NCBI RefSeq assembly: GCF_003046475.1
Contig: NZ_PZZZ01000004.1
Coordinates: 159,097 to 223,096 of the forward strand
Source: Mycoplana dimorpha
Lineage (GTDB): Bacteria > Pseudomonadota > Alphaproteobacteria > Rhizobiales > Rhizobiaceae
Direction of reading: 5' to 3'
Length of the DNA stretch: 64,000 nt
A program made the translations under genes and the position numbers. Below, piece after piece: positions 9,680-18,611 of this stretch (the first letter of the stretch is position 1; each line of letters starts with the position of its first letter). The notes beneath the pieces were generated by a model. That model was not told the DNA's origin, did not search any database, and saw only the letters and a list, made by a program, of their open reading frames with translations.

Positions 9680-9701
9680 GCCGGGCGATCGCCCGCCCGG
9701 C
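9680..9701 (-). terminator. Rho-independent terminator of clpSA
   Basis: 8-bp perfect stem (9680-9687 with 9694-9701), loop 6 bases, all G/C, followed on the minus strand by ATTTTC. It sits 20 bases after the clpA stop. Confidence 0.6.
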
Positions 9702-9721
9702 ACCAGTCGTCCTTTATTGCG

Positions 9722-12214
9722 TCACCGCTTCCGCGGCACTTTCGGCACCGCACTGCCCTTCCGGGTCGGCGGAGTTGGCTGATCTGGCTCGCCAGCCTTG
9801 CCGGACTTGCCGCGCGCCGGGGTCTCCGCGGCAACGGTCTCCTTGGCCTTCCGGGGCTTCGCCGCCTTGCGCGCCTGTGCCGGGATTTCGGCCTTCGGCC
9901 TGATCGGCGCGGTTTCCGGAACGGCGTCGAGCAGGATGCCCTTGCTTCCGTCTTCCTTCACGCCGACCGACACACGCACGACGCCGCCCTTCTTGAGTTT
10001 GCCGAAAAGGATTTCGTCGGCGAGCTTCTTCTTGATGTTCTCCTGGATGACGCGCGCCAGCGGCCGGGCGCCCATTCTCTCGTCATAACCCTTGTCGGCC
10101 AGCCATGCGATCGCCTCCGGCTGAAGTTCGAAGGTGACGTTGCGTTCGGCAAGCTGCGTCTCGAGCTGCATGACGAATTTCTGGACGACCTGGTGGATGA
10201 CCGGCGTGGGCAGCGAGGCGAACGGGATGATCGCATCCAGGCGGTTGCGGAACTCCGGCGTGAACAGCCGGTTGATCGCCTCCATATCGTCGCCCTCGCG
10301 CTTGGACGAGCCGAAGCCGATGGCGGCCTTGGCCATGTCCGAGGCGCCCGCGTTCGTCGTCATGATCAGGATGACGTTGCGGAAGTCGACCTTCTTCCCG
10401 TTGTGGTCTGTCAGCGAGCCGTGATCCATGACCTGCAGCAGGATGTTGAAGAGGTCCGGATGGGCCTTCTCGATCTCGTCCAGCAGCAGCACGCAATGCG
10501 GATGCTGGTCGACGCCGTCGGTCAACAGCCCGCCCTGATCAAAGCCCACATAGCCGGGAGGCGCACCGATCAGGCGCGAGACCGTGTGACGCTCCATGTA
10601 TTCCGACATGTCGAAGCGCAACAGTTCCACGCCGAGCGAGGCGGCAAGCTGCTTGGCCACTTCCGTCTTGCCGACGCCCGTCGGGCCCGAGAACAGATAG
10701 CAGCCGATCGGCTTGTTGGGTTCGCGCAAGCCTGCACGGGCCAGCTTGATCGCCGAGGCAAGCGCCTCGATCGCCAGGTCCTGGCCGTAGACGACCGTGC
10801 GAAGTTCCTTGTCGAGGTTGGCAAGAACCGCCTCGTCGTCCTTGGAGACCGACTTTGGCGGAATGCGCGCCATCGTGGCGATCGTTGCCTCGATCTCTCT
10901 TTCGGTGATCAGCTTGCGACGCTTGCCGGCCGGCAGCAGCATCTGCGCGGCACCTGTCTCGTCGATCACGTCGATGGCCTTGTCCGGCAGCTTGCGGTCG
11001 TTGATGTAGCGCGCCGACAGCTCGACGGCCGACTTGATCGCCTCGTTCGAGTATTTCAGCTTGTGGTAGTCCTCGAAATAGGGCTTCAGCCCCTTCATGA
11101 TCTCGATCGTGTCGTCGATCGTCGGCTCGTTGACGTCGATCTTCTGGAAGCGGCGGACGAGCGCCCGGTCCTTCTCGAAGAACTGGCGGTATTCCTTGTA
11201 GGTGGTCGAGCCGATGCAGCGGATCGCCCCGCTGGACAGCGCCGGCTTCAACAGGTTCGAGGCATCCATCGCGCCACCGGAGGTAGCACCGGCGCCGATG
11301 ACGGTGTGGATCTCGTCGATGAACAGCACCGCGCCCGGATAGTCCTCGAGTTCCTTGACGACCTGCTTGAGGCGCTCCTCGAAATCGCCGCGATAGCGGG
11401 TGCCGGCGAGCAGCGTCCCCATGTCCAGCGAGAAGATCGTCGCGTCCTGCAGTGCCTCCGGCACCTTCTTCTCGACGATGCGCTTGGCCAGCCCTTCGGC
11501 GATCGCCGTCTTGCCGACGCCGGGATCGCCGACATAAAGCGGATTGTTCTTGGAGCGGCGGCAGAGCACCTGAATGGTGCGGTTGACCTCGGCATGTCGG
11601 CCGATCAGCGGATCGATCTTGCCGTTCCGGGCCTTCTCGTTGAGATTGATGCAATAGGCGCTGAGGGCATCCTGCTTCTTGGCACCGTCTTCCTGCTCGC
11701 CCTGTTGGCGTGGCTGCTTCTGCTCGTTCTCATTTTCGTCAGCACCCCGCACCGTTCGCGCCTCGGAGGAGCCGGGCCGCTTTGCGATGCCGTGCGAGAT
11801 GAAGTTCACCGCGTCGTAGCGGGTCATCTCCTGCTCTTGCAGGAAATAGGCGGCGTGGCTCTCGCGCTCGGCGAAGATCGCCACCAGCACGTTGGCGCCG
11901 GTCACCTCTTCGCGACCGGACGACTGCACGTGGATGACGGCGCGCTGGATGACCCGCTGGAAGCCGGAGGTCGGCTTGGAATCCTCTTCGTAGCCGGTCA
12001 CAAGGTTGGCGAGGTCGTTGTCGACGTAATCGGTGACCGTCTTGCGCAATGCTGCGAGGTTGACGTTGCAGGCGCCCATCACGGCCGCCGCGTCGGCATC
12101 GTCTATCAGCGCCAGCAACAAGTGTTCCAGCGTTGCATATTCGTGGTGGCGCTCGTTGGCGTACGTCAGTGCCTGGTGAAGCGCTTTCTCAAGACTGGTC
12201 GAAAAAGTTGGCAC
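9722..12214 (-). CDS. clpA: ATP-dependent Clp protease ATP-binding subunit ClpA
   Basis: Hexameric AAA+ unfoldase that feeds substrates, including ClpS-delivered N-degron proteins, into ClpP. 830 residues: amino-terminal Clp-N repeats (LEKALHQALTYANERHHEYATLEHLLLALI), a charged Q/E/K linker, first AAA+ module with Walker A GDPGVGKT and LFIDEIHT, second with GPTGVGKT and LLLDEIEKAHPD, and a ClpP-binding region. The last 60 or so residues form a Lys/Ala/Pro-rich tail absent from E. coli ClpA but common in Rhizobiales. It starts nine bases after clpS. Confidence 0.97.
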   Translation of the reverse strand: MPTFSTSLEKALHQALTYANERHHEYATLEHLLLALIDDADAAAVMGACNVNLAALRKTVTDYVDNDLANLVTGYEEDSKPTSGFQRVIQRAVIHVQSSGREEVTGANVLVAIFAERESHAAYFLQEQEMTRYDAVNFISHGIAKRPGSSEARTVRGADENENEQKQPRQQGEQEDGAKKQDALSAYCINLNEKARNGKIDPLIGRHAEVNRTIQVLCRRSKNNPLYVGDPGVGKTAIAEGLAKRIVEKKVPEALQDATIFSLDMGTLLAGTRYRGDFEERLKQVVKELEDYPGAVLFIDEIHTVIGAGATSGGAMDASNLLKPALSSGAIRCIGSTTYKEYRQFFEKDRALVRRFQKIDVNEPTIDDTIEIMKGLKPYFEDYHKLKYSNEAIKSAVELSARYINDRKLPDKAIDVIDETGAAQMLLPAGKRRKLITEREIEATIATMARIPPKSVSKDDEAVLANLDKELRTVVYGQDLAIEALASAIKLARAGLREPNKPIGCYLFSGPTGVGKTEVAKQLAASLGVELLRFDMSEYMERHTVSRLIGAPPGYVGFDQGGLLTDGVDQHPHCVLLLDEIEKAHPDLFNILLQVMDHGSLTDHNGKKVDFRNVILIMTTNAGASDMAKAAIGFGSSKREGDDMEAINRLFTPEFRNRLDAIIPFASLPTPVIHQVVQKFVMQLETQLAERNVTFELQPEAIAWLADKGYDERMGARPLARVIQENIKKKLADEILFGKLKKGGVVRVSVGVKEDGSKGILLDAVPETAPIRPKAEIPAQARKAAKPRKAKETVAAETPARGKSGKAGEPDQPTPPTRKGSAVPKVPRKR

Positions 12215-12223
12215 GTTCTTTCC

Positions 12224-12574
12224 TCATTTCTTTTCCATGACACACTGGAGCGGATGCTGGTGCTGGCGGGAGAAATCCATCACCTGTGTCACTTTGGTTT
12301 CGGCAACCTCGTAGGTGAAAATACCGCACTCACCCACGCCATGATTGTGCACATGCAGCATGATACGGGTCGCCGCCTCGCGGTCCTTCTGGAGGAAACG
12401 TTCCAGGATATGGATCACGAACTCCATCGGCGTGTAGTCATCATTGAGAAGCAGCACCCGATAGAGGCTTGGCTTCTTGATCTTCGGCTTCGTCCGGGCA
12501 ATGACCGAAGTGCCGCGGCCCGGACTGTCGCCGTTTCCTTCATTGCCCTGCAACCGGACCGGTGTCGCATTCAT
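12224..12574 (-). CDS. clpS: ClpS adaptor
   Basis: Adaptor that recognises N-end-rule substrates and docks them on ClpA. The core [21 protein letters not shown] and [20 protein letters not shown] are the ClpS signature, with the Asn-Asp-Asp and Met residues of the N-degron pocket. The start at 12574 gives 116 residues, the usual length in rhizobia, with GGAG upstream; an in-frame ATG at 12604 would add ten residues but has its only AGGA touching the start codon. Same transcript as clpA. Confidence 0.95.
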   Translation of the reverse strand: MNATPVRLQGNEGNGDSPGRGTSVIARTKPKIKKPSLYRVLLLNDDYTPMEFVIHILERFLQKDREAATRIMLHVHNHGVGECGIFTYEVAETKVTQVMDFSRQHQHPLQCVMEKK

Positions 12575-12768
12575 TTCCAGTTCATTCTCCGTGAGCGCGG
12601 CCATCCTGGGGCGGAGCCGCGGCGGCGATGAGTGCCGTCGTCAGATCTACATAATCTAGTGGTTTCCTCGCAGATTTTAAGGCCCCCGCTTCGTCCTGCA
12701 AGGATAATCGACCCTTCCCGAAAGGAAAGCCGGCAATTTGTCCGGAACCCGTAGCGCGCAAATGAAAA

Positions 12769-12796
12769 AGCCGGCGGCACTCGCGCACCGCCGGCT
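12769..12796 (-). terminator. Rho-independent terminator of the phasin gene
   Basis: 9-bp perfect GC-rich stem (12769-12777 with 12788-12796), loop 10 bases, followed on the minus strand by a run of five T. It is 22 bases beyond the phasin stop and separates it from clpS. Confidence 0.75.
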
Positions 12797-12818
12797 CGAA
12801 AGTAACAGAAACGGACGA

Positions 12819-13172
12819 TCAGGCAGCTGCGGCGGCCTTGGCCGGAGCCGCCGCTCTGGCAACGGGAGCCTCGTAGGACTTGTAGGTTCCCGTCGCGAGA
12901 TCGGAATACATTTCGCCGATCTTCATCGCTTCCGCAACGTAGGCCTCACAGGCATTCTTCACATAGGAGGCCTGTAGCTCGATCACCGCTTCAAGGCTTC
13001 CAGCGCTCGTGAGCCGCTCGAAGTGGGCGACACTCTCTTCGTAGGACTTCTTGGAATAGTCAGCGGCCTCGGTGGCGATCGCCTGCATGCCCTTGGCCAG
13101 CGAGGAATAGCTATTCAGCATGGTGTCCATCGCCTCCTGGCCCTTCTTGTTGGCCTCATCGAAACTGAACAT
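12819..13172 (-). CDS. Phasin-family protein
   Basis: 117-residue small amphipathic helical protein: MFSFDEANKKGQEAMDTML, then EAADYSKKSYEESVAHFERL, a hallmark of the phasin 2 family that coats polyhydroxyalkanoate granules. The carboxy terminus is an Ala/Pro/Lys tail (AAAPAKAAAAA). AAGGAG stands seven bases before the chosen ATG; a longer start at 13193 is unlikely. The gene is monocistronic, with its own terminator, and no PHA synthesis genes are in the window. Confidence 0.85.
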   Translation of the reverse strand: MFSFDEANKKGQEAMDTMLNSYSSLAKGMQAIATEAADYSKKSYEESVAHFERLTSAGSLEAVIELQASYVKNACEAYVAEAMKIGEMYSDLATGTYKSYEAPVARAAAPAKAAAAA

Positions 13173-13342
13173 GTAACTGCTCCTTCGTTCCACCCGGATG
13201 CGGCACGTTATATGCGGTGCACAATGAAGTCAATGAAATGCCGCATCGCAACAATACCGAGCATTCGCAACTGCTTGATGACGCCCCGCTGTTGAAGACG
13301 ACCCGGCTGCACCGGGCTCTCTAGCGCCGCAGGAACGATGGA

Positions 13343-13546
13343 TCACAGGTCGATGTCGAGGATCGCCATCGAAAAATTGTAGGACAGTTCGCCGTCCTCG
13401 TCGTCGCGGAACACGACGCCCAGGAACTCGTCGGCCAGGTAGACCTCGGCGGACTCGTCCTTGCGCGGACGCGCCTTGACGACCATGTCCTTGTTGAAGT
13501 TGCGCTTGAAGTAGGCCTCAAGCTTCCGGATCTCTTCGGGCTTCAC
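13343..13546 (-). CDS. DUF3126 family protein
   Basis: 67-residue conserved alphaproteobacterial protein of unknown function. The body VKPEEIRKLEAYFKRNFN, then VKARPRKDESAEVYLADEFLGVVFRDDEDGELSYNFSMAILD, is the full DUF3126 domain. I place the start at the GTG at 13546, with GGAG eight bases upstream and the family's usual beginning; an ATG at 13588 would add 14 residues. It follows cysE on the same strand. Confidence 0.85.
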   Translation of the reverse strand: MKPEEIRKLEAYFKRNFNKDMVVKARPRKDESAEVYLADEFLGVVFRDDEDGELSYNFSMAILDIDL

Positions 13547-13639
13547 GATGGTGTCTCCGTATGGGTTCGATCTGGCCGCTTCTCGCACCTGCGCCCGAAG
13601 CTGTAAACCCGCGAACCGACGTCGTTCTCGGTTTTCCGC

Positions 13640-14473
13640 TCAGATGTCGAAGCCGGCGCCGTGCAGGATCTGGTCCATCGCCCGCGACGGCTCGGAGCAG
13701 CCGGCCTCGCCGACGACCTTGGCCGGCACGCCGGCGACGGTCGTTTTCGGCGGCACATCCTTCAGCACCACGGAACCGGCGGCAATCCGCGAGCAATGCC
13801 CGATATGGATGTTGCCAAGGATCTTCGCACCGGCCCCGATCAGAACGCCGTTGTCGATCTTCGGATGACGGTCGCCTCCCTCCTTGCCGGTGCCGCCGAG
13901 CGTCACATTGTGCAGGATCGACACGTTGTCGCCGATCACGGCGGTTTCGCCGACGACAAGGCCCGTCGCATGATCGAGGAAGATCCCCTTGCCGATGCGG
14001 GCTGCCGGATTGATGTCGGTCTGGAAGACGCTGGATGACCGGCTCTGGAGGTACAGCGCAAAATCCCGTCTGCCGTTCAGGTAGAGCCAATGCGCCAGTC
14101 GGTGGGTCTGGATCGCGTGGAAGCCCTTGAAATAAAGCACGGCCTCGATGAAACGGATGCAGGCCGGATCGCGGTCATACACGGCCTGGATGTCGACGCG
14201 CAGCATCGGACCCCACTCCGGGGAAGCTGCCTGCATCTCCTCGAAGGTCTGGCGAAGAAGGTTCGCCTGCAGGTCGGGATGATCGAGGCGTTCGCACACC
14301 CGGTGGATGACCGCCGCCTCGAGGGAGGGCTGGTTGATGACCGTCGAATAGAGGAAGGCTGCAAGCAGCGGATCCTCTTTCGCTGCGGCGCGTGCCTCCT
14401 GCTGCAGGCTGTCCCAGATCGGGTCCATCGCCTTGAGCTTTTCGTCCGCGCGTTTCTCGCTGGTGGCGACCAT
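13640..14473 (-). CDS. cysE: Serine O-acetyltransferase
   Basis: Acetylates L-serine with acetyl-CoA, the first step of cysteine synthesis. 277 residues: a helical amino-terminal domain (DPIWDSLQQEARAAAKEDPLLAAFLYSTV) and a left-handed beta-helix of hexapeptide repeats with the active-site stretch FLDHATGLVVGETAVIGDNVSILHNVTLGGTGK, followed by DRHPKIDNGVLIGAGAKILG. The start at 14473 has GGGAG upstream. The carboxy-terminal tail ends in Ile (GAGFDI), as needed for docking into cysteine synthase. Confidence 0.96.
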   Translation of the reverse strand: MVATSEKRADEKLKAMDPIWDSLQQEARAAAKEDPLLAAFLYSTVINQPSLEAAVIHRVCERLDHPDLQANLLRQTFEEMQAASPEWGPMLRVDIQAVYDRDPACIRFIEAVLYFKGFHAIQTHRLAHWLYLNGRRDFALYLQSRSSSVFQTDINPAARIGKGIFLDHATGLVVGETAVIGDNVSILHNVTLGGTGKEGGDRHPKIDNGVLIGAGAKILGNIHIGHCSRIAAGSVVLKDVPPKTTVAGVPAKVVGEAGCSEPSRAMDQILHGAGFDI

Positions 14474-14589
14474 CGCCGTACTCCCTTCTCGATCCTCGTC
14501 ATTATATAGTGCAAACGCCTCCCGGGCGAAATGCATCATCGCGTGCTCTGCCCCCGAGCGGCCGGCCGGTTTTGATGCCAAGCGCCGCA

Positions 14590-15375
14590 CTACCGCTGGT
14601 CAATCTCCGCGTAGAACTCGAGGACCGCCTTTTTGAACACCTTGTCTCCGACGGCCAGCATATGGTCGCGCCCGGGGATGTCGATAGCACGCGCATTCGG
14701 CATGAGTGCGGCAAGCGCCTGCGCGGAGCCGGCGATGTCGTCCTTGGTGCCGACCGCGACGAGGGCCGGCTGGTCGATGCGTGCCATGTCGGCCGGCGAA
14801 AGCAGATCGCGCGAGGTCATGATGCAGGCGGCAAGGGCCCGGCGGTCCGATTTCGTCTGTTCGGCAAAAGCGCGGAACATGCTCCCGCGCTCATGGCTGA
14901 CGTCCTCGAGCGAGGGGGCCAGCAGGGCATCGGCGATCGGGTCCCAATCCCCTACCCCGTCCACCATGCCGCTGCCGAGGCCGCCGAACACCACCGAGCG
15001 GACGCGGTGCGGATGGGCAAGCGCCATGAAGGCGGTAATGCGCGCACCCATGGAATACCCCATCACGTGCGCCTCGGATATGCCGAGGTGACTGAGCAGG
15101 GCCGCCGCATCCGCGGCCATTTGCGGCGGATGGTAGAGCGCCGGATCGTGCGGCTTGTCGCTCGCGCCGTGACCGCGATTGTCGATGCCGATCACGCGAT
15201 AGCCGGCCTCGCCAATCGTCTTCAACCAGCCGGGATTGACCCAGTTGACGGTGGCGCTCGACGCGAATCCGTGGATCAGTAGCACCGGCGCGCCGGATGG
15301 GTCGCCCTCGTCGAAATAGGCGAGTTCCAGGCCGTCGTGACGAAACCGGGAAAAAGAGGGAGGATTGAGGTTCAT
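14590..15375 (-). CDS. Alpha/beta-fold hydrolase
   Basis: 261 residues with the alpha/beta hydrolase core: oxyanion strand VLLIHGFASSATVNW, IGIDNRGHGASDKP, nucleophile elbow GYSMGA (Ser) and a late acid/His region ending GRDHMLAVGD. The substrate cannot be read from the sequence; relatives are annotated as generic esterases or lactonases. Divergent from the zinc-finger gene; the 172-base gap between them presumably holds both promoters. Confidence 0.85.
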   Translation of the reverse strand: MNLNPPSFSRFRHDGLELAYFDEGDPSGAPVLLIHGFASSATVNWVNPGWLKTIGEAGYRVIGIDNRGHGASDKPHDPALYHPPQMAADAAALLSHLGISEAHVMGYSMGARITAFMALAHPHRVRSVVFGGLGSGMVDGVGDWDPIADALLAPSLEDVSHERGSMFRAFAEQTKSDRRALAACIMTSRDLLSPADMARIDQPALVAVGTKDDIAGSAQALAALMPNARAIDIPGRDHMLAVGDKVFKKAVLEFYAEIDQR

Positions 15376-15547
15376 CGCGCGCCTCTGCCATTTGATCAAA
15401 GCGGCCCGCTCATAGACCGCTTTTGCCGCCGTGGAAACGTTTAGCGGCACTATTTGTCGAACTTTGCCGCGCTTTTGCCGCTACACTTTTTCGGGCAAGC
15501 CCTATATGGTCCGGCGCAAAATCGACCTTCGACTTCGGAGTACCCCT

Positions 15548-15793
15548 ATGGCCGGCCACAGCATTCCCCACTTCCAGAACGACGGCGGACATTCCGTGAT
15601 CGAGATCGGCGTCAAGGAATTCATGTGCGTCGGCGCCTCCGTTCCCTTCGACCACCCGCACATCTTCATCGACATGGGCGACGACAACGAGAAGGTCTGC
15701 GGCTACTGCTCGACGCTGTACCGCTACAATCCGACGCTCAAGCCGCATCAGACGAATCCGGTCGGCTGCACCTTCGCCAATCAGGTGGCCTGA
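15548..15793 (+). CDS. Zinc-finger CHCC domain protein, NDUFS6-like
   Basis: 81-residue protein with the zf-CHCC signature: CVGASVPFDHPHIFIDMG, then VCGYCSTLYRYN (Cys, His, Cys-x2-Cys). The mitochondrial homologue NDUFS6 is an accessory zinc subunit of respiratory complex I, and alphaproteobacteria carry stand-alone homologues. The role here is inferred from that family. The flavin monooxygenase gene begins 27 bases after its stop. Confidence 0.85.
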   Translation: MAGHSIPHFQNDGGHSVIEIGVKEFMCVGASVPFDHPHIFIDMGDDNEKVCGYCSTLYRYNPTLKPHQTNPVGCTFANQVA

Positions 15794-15819
15794 TCGATGT
15801 GCTCTGCGGCGTCGCGGCG

Positions 15820-16986
15820 ATGACCGTGCGAACGGTCGCAATCGTCGGCGCCGGTATCGCCGGCTTGGCGGCGGCGCTGTGCCTCGCCCGCAAGGGCATC
15901 AAGGTCCACCTGTTCGAGCAGGCCGACCGCCTCGAAGAGGTCGGCGCCGGCCTGCAACTGTCGCCGAACGCCACCACCGTCCTCGCCACGCTCGGCCTCC
16001 TCTCCGCCCTTGAAGCCCAATGGCTCGAGCCTGATCGCGTCGTGCTCGCGTCAGGCCGGACGTTGAAACCCCTGACGGCCGTCCCGGTCGGTGTCGATGC
16101 GCGACGACGCTGGCACTTTCCATACGGCGTACTGCATCGGGCCACCCTGCAGAACGTCCTTCTCGATGCCGTGCGGGCCGACCCGCTTATAAGTCTCGAT
16201 CTCGGGAAACGGATCGATCGGTATGATGGCGCAGCATTGGCCGCTGCCATAGCAGCGCAGCTGGACCTGACGATCGCCGCCGATGGCGTCTGGTCGACGA
16301 TGCGCACCGCCGTGCCGGGAGCAGCCCCGGCCCGCTTCAGCGGCTACATCGCGTGGCGCTTTTCGGTGCCGTTCGCAAGCGCCCCTCATTTTCTTGACGC
16401 CCGTTGCGTCACCGCCTGGGTCGGTCCCTCGGCCCATCTCGTTGCCTACCCGCTACTCGAGGCCAAGGCGTTCAATCTGGTCGCCATCCACCAGGGACCG
16501 GCGGGCCGGCACGACTGGTCGACGCCCCCCGCAGCGGCGGGCGCTGCTCTGCGGGTCGAAGCCTTCTCGGGCTGGAATGAAGCGATCGTGGCGCTCCTGC
16601 GCAATGCCGACGCGCCGCTGGCCTGGCCGCTCTACGAATGCGGGGATGGACGCTGGTTCGACGGCAACGGCCTGATCCTGATCGGCGATGCCGCCCACGC
16701 GACCACGCCCTTTGCCGCGCAGGGAGCCGCCATGGCGATCGAGGATGCCGCCGAACTCGCCGCCGCGGTGGCAGGCGCTGCCGATGCGAACATCGCGCTG
16801 GCCGCCTTCGAGACCGCCCGGCGCAAGCGGTTGCGCCGGGTCCGGGCCCGCGCCGACTTCAACCGCTTCGCCTACCACGCCCGTGGGCCGATCGCGCTGG
16901 CGCGCGACGCGGTGCTGGCGCTGCGCAGCCAGGCAAGCCTGGCCGCCGATTTCGACTGGCTCTACGGCTATCGCCCGGCCATCTGA
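15820..16986 (+). CDS. FAD-dependent monooxygenase
   Basis: 388-residue class A flavoprotein hydroxylase. Visible are the Rossmann FAD motif VAIVGAGIAGLAAALCLARKG, the VGAGLQLSPNATTVL stretch typical of salicylate-hydroxylase-like enzymes, and the second FAD motif LILIGDAAHATTPFAAQGAAMAIEDA. The substrate is unknown. The reading frame stays open upstream, but MTVRTVAIVGAG at 15820 is the normal family start. A hairpin follows the stop. Confidence 0.85.
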   Translation: MTVRTVAIVGAGIAGLAAALCLARKGIKVHLFEQADRLEEVGAGLQLSPNATTVLATLGLLSALEAQWLEPDRVVLASGRTLKPLTAVPVGVDARRRWHFPYGVLHRATLQNVLLDAVRADPLISLDLGKRIDRYDGAALAAAIAAQLDLTIAADGVWSTMRTAVPGAAPARFSGYIAWRFSVPFASAPHFLDARCVTAWVGPSAHLVAYPLLEAKAFNLVAIHQGPAGRHDWSTPPAAAGAALRVEAFSGWNEAIVALLRNADAPLAWPLYECGDGRWFDGNGLILIGDAAHATTPFAAQGAAMAIEDAAELAAAVAGAADANIALAAFETARRKRLRRVRARADFNRFAYHARGPIALARDAVLALRSQASLAADFDWLYGYRPAI

Positions 16987-17006
16987 AGCCGCGATGCCGC
17001 GGCTTC
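16985..17006. terminator. Bidirectional terminator-like hairpin
   Basis: 9-bp perfect stem (16985-16993 with 16998-17006), 4-base loop, overlapping the monooxygenase stop and lying in the 66-base gap to the convergent metC gene. No long T run on either strand, so the call is tentative. Confidence 0.4.
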
Positions 17007-17052
17007 TGCTTCTCGCTATCTCTGGGCAGGCGCAAGCGTCCGAGCCGGACCG

Positions 17053-18243
17053 TCAGACAGCGGCCGCCGCGGCCAGTCCGCGTTCGATGTCGGCCCGGAT
17101 ATCGGCAATGTCCTCGAGCCCAATCTGCAGGCGCAGCACCGGACCTTCCTTCGGGGCCGTGCAGACCGTGCGGTCGTTGAGGTTGACGTGCACCGCCAGG
17201 CTCTCGTAGCCGCCCCAGGAGTAGCCGAGGCCGAAGATGCGCAGAGCGTCCAGGAAGGCGTGCGCTTTTGCGCGGAAACGGTCCGGGCTGCCGGCATCGA
17301 GCACGATGGAAAAGATGCCGCTGGAGCCCTTGAAGTCGCGCTTCCAGAGCGCATGGCCGGGAAAGCTCGGCAGCGCCGGGTGCAGCACGCGCGTGACGCC
17401 GTCCATCCCCTCCAGCCATTCGGCGAGCCGCAACGCCGTTTCCTGATGGCGCTCCAGCCGCACGCCCATCGTCCGCAGGCCGCGCAGGATCTGGTACGAA
17501 TCATCCGGCGAGCCGCAGATCCCGAGCGCGAAATTGCCCTCCCAGAGCTGCGGCCAGTGGGCGGCATTGGCCGAGGCGGTGCCGAACAGGACGTCGGAGT
17601 GGCCGGCCGGGTATTTCGTCGCCGCGTGGATGGAGATGTCGACGCCGTGGTCGAGCGGCTTGAAGTAGAGCGGCGTCGCCCACGTGTTGTCCATCGTGAC
17701 GATCGCCCCGCCCTTGTGGGCCGCATCGGCGATCGCGCGAATATCCTGCATCTCGAAGGTGTTGGAGCCGGGCGCCTCGGTGTGGACGAGCTTCGTGTTC
17801 GGCTTCATCAGCCGGGCGATGTCGGCGCCTGCGGCCGGATCGTAATACTCGACCGTAACGCCCAGCCGGCGGAGCATCGTGTCGCAGAAGTGGCGGGTGG
17901 GGCTGTAGACCGAATCGACCACCAGCGCGTGGTCGCCGGCCGACAGGAAGGCCAGGAACGGCACGGTGACGGCCGCCAGCCCCGACGGCAGCAGGATCGT
18001 TCCGGCCGATCCCTCCAGTTCATTGATGGCGTCGCAGAGCGCATCCGTGGTCGGCGTCCCGCGGGTGCCGTAGCTGTATTTCTGGGCCCGCTTCTCCATC
18101 GTCTCGGCGTTGGGAAACAGCACGGTCGAGGCATGAACCACCGGCGGATTGACGAAGCCGTAAAACTCCGCGGGATCGTTTCCAATATGGGCAAGGCGGG
18201 TATTGTCGCCCGCATCGGCGAGCACTGCTGCTTTGTCGTTCAT
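17053..18243 (-). CDS. metC: Cystathionine beta-lyase
   Basis: PLP enzyme that cleaves cystathionine to homocysteine in methionine synthesis. 396 residues of the Cys/Met-metabolism PLP family: SYGTRGTPTTDALCDAINELEG, TMDNTWATPLYFKPLDHGVDI and the PLP-lysine segment IHAATKYPAGHSDVLFG. The ending EDIADIRADIERGLAAA matches MetC rather than MetB. GGAAAG lies upstream of the start. It diverges from aapJ. Confidence 0.92.
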   Translation of the reverse strand: MNDKAAVLADAGDNTRLAHIGNDPAEFYGFVNPPVVHASTVLFPNAETMEKRAQKYSYGTRGTPTTDALCDAINELEGSAGTILLPSGLAAVTVPFLAFLSAGDHALVVDSVYSPTRHFCDTMLRRLGVTVEYYDPAAGADIARLMKPNTKLVHTEAPGSNTFEMQDIRAIADAAHKGGAIVTMDNTWATPLYFKPLDHGVDISIHAATKYPAGHSDVLFGTASANAAHWPQLWEGNFALGICGSPDDSYQILRGLRTMGVRLERHQETALRLAEWLEGMDGVTRVLHPALPSFPGHALWKRDFKGSSGIFSIVLDAGSPDRFRAKAHAFLDALRIFGLGYSWGGYESLAVHVNLNDRTVCTAPKEGPVLRLQIGLEDIADIRADIERGLAAAAAV

Positions 18244-18611
18244 CGCTTACTTTCCGGGGGTTTTATGCATCGAATGAATCCGGATTAGTCGGCCCGCCGG
18301 TTTCCGCGGTCAAGACAAAATTCCTGAAGAACCCATCACGCAACGCTGACGTGTGGCAATCGGCGCGCTGCCCGGCGGGAAGTTCTCCAATGAGAAAACG
18401 TTTGTTGGCGCATGATTCTTCAAGGCTTTTCCGAACTGTACCGAACAATTGAACGGGGTTGTCGGAAAATCGGCGGTCTCTCTTGACCATGCGGCTTTTT
18501 GAGCATGAGATAGCTTAACTCGCCCCGGGAGGGTGGCGGGTGCCGCGGCGCTTCCGCAAGACGCCGACGCCGGGCAAACAACAGAATGACAATGAACAAA
18601 GGTTGTTGAAC
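18244..18611. promoter_or_regulatory. metC/aapJ divergent intergenic region
   Basis: 368 bases between divergent starts. It must contain both promoters. I see no convincing riboswitch fold on the metC side. One weak sigma-54-like element (TGGCA at 18354 with GC ten bases on at 18367) points to aapJ, but it lacks the TT of the -12 box. No gene-length reading frame of quality is present. Confidence 0.4.

Noticed and set aside
10193..12631. Long open frame on the plus strand opposite clpA and clpS (about 800 codons).
   Set aside because: It is the mirror of real genes with strong GC codon bias: Arg/Asp/Val/His-rich, no domain, no ribosome binding site.
18354..18368. Sigma-54 promoter for aapJ (TGGCA and GC at the right spacing).
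   Set aside because: The -12 box has GC in place of TT and the site is 244 bases from the start; kept only as a remark.
18244..18400. SAM-type riboswitch upstream of metC.
   Set aside because: I could not find the conserved pseudoknot or stem sequences; the leader is unstructured by eye.
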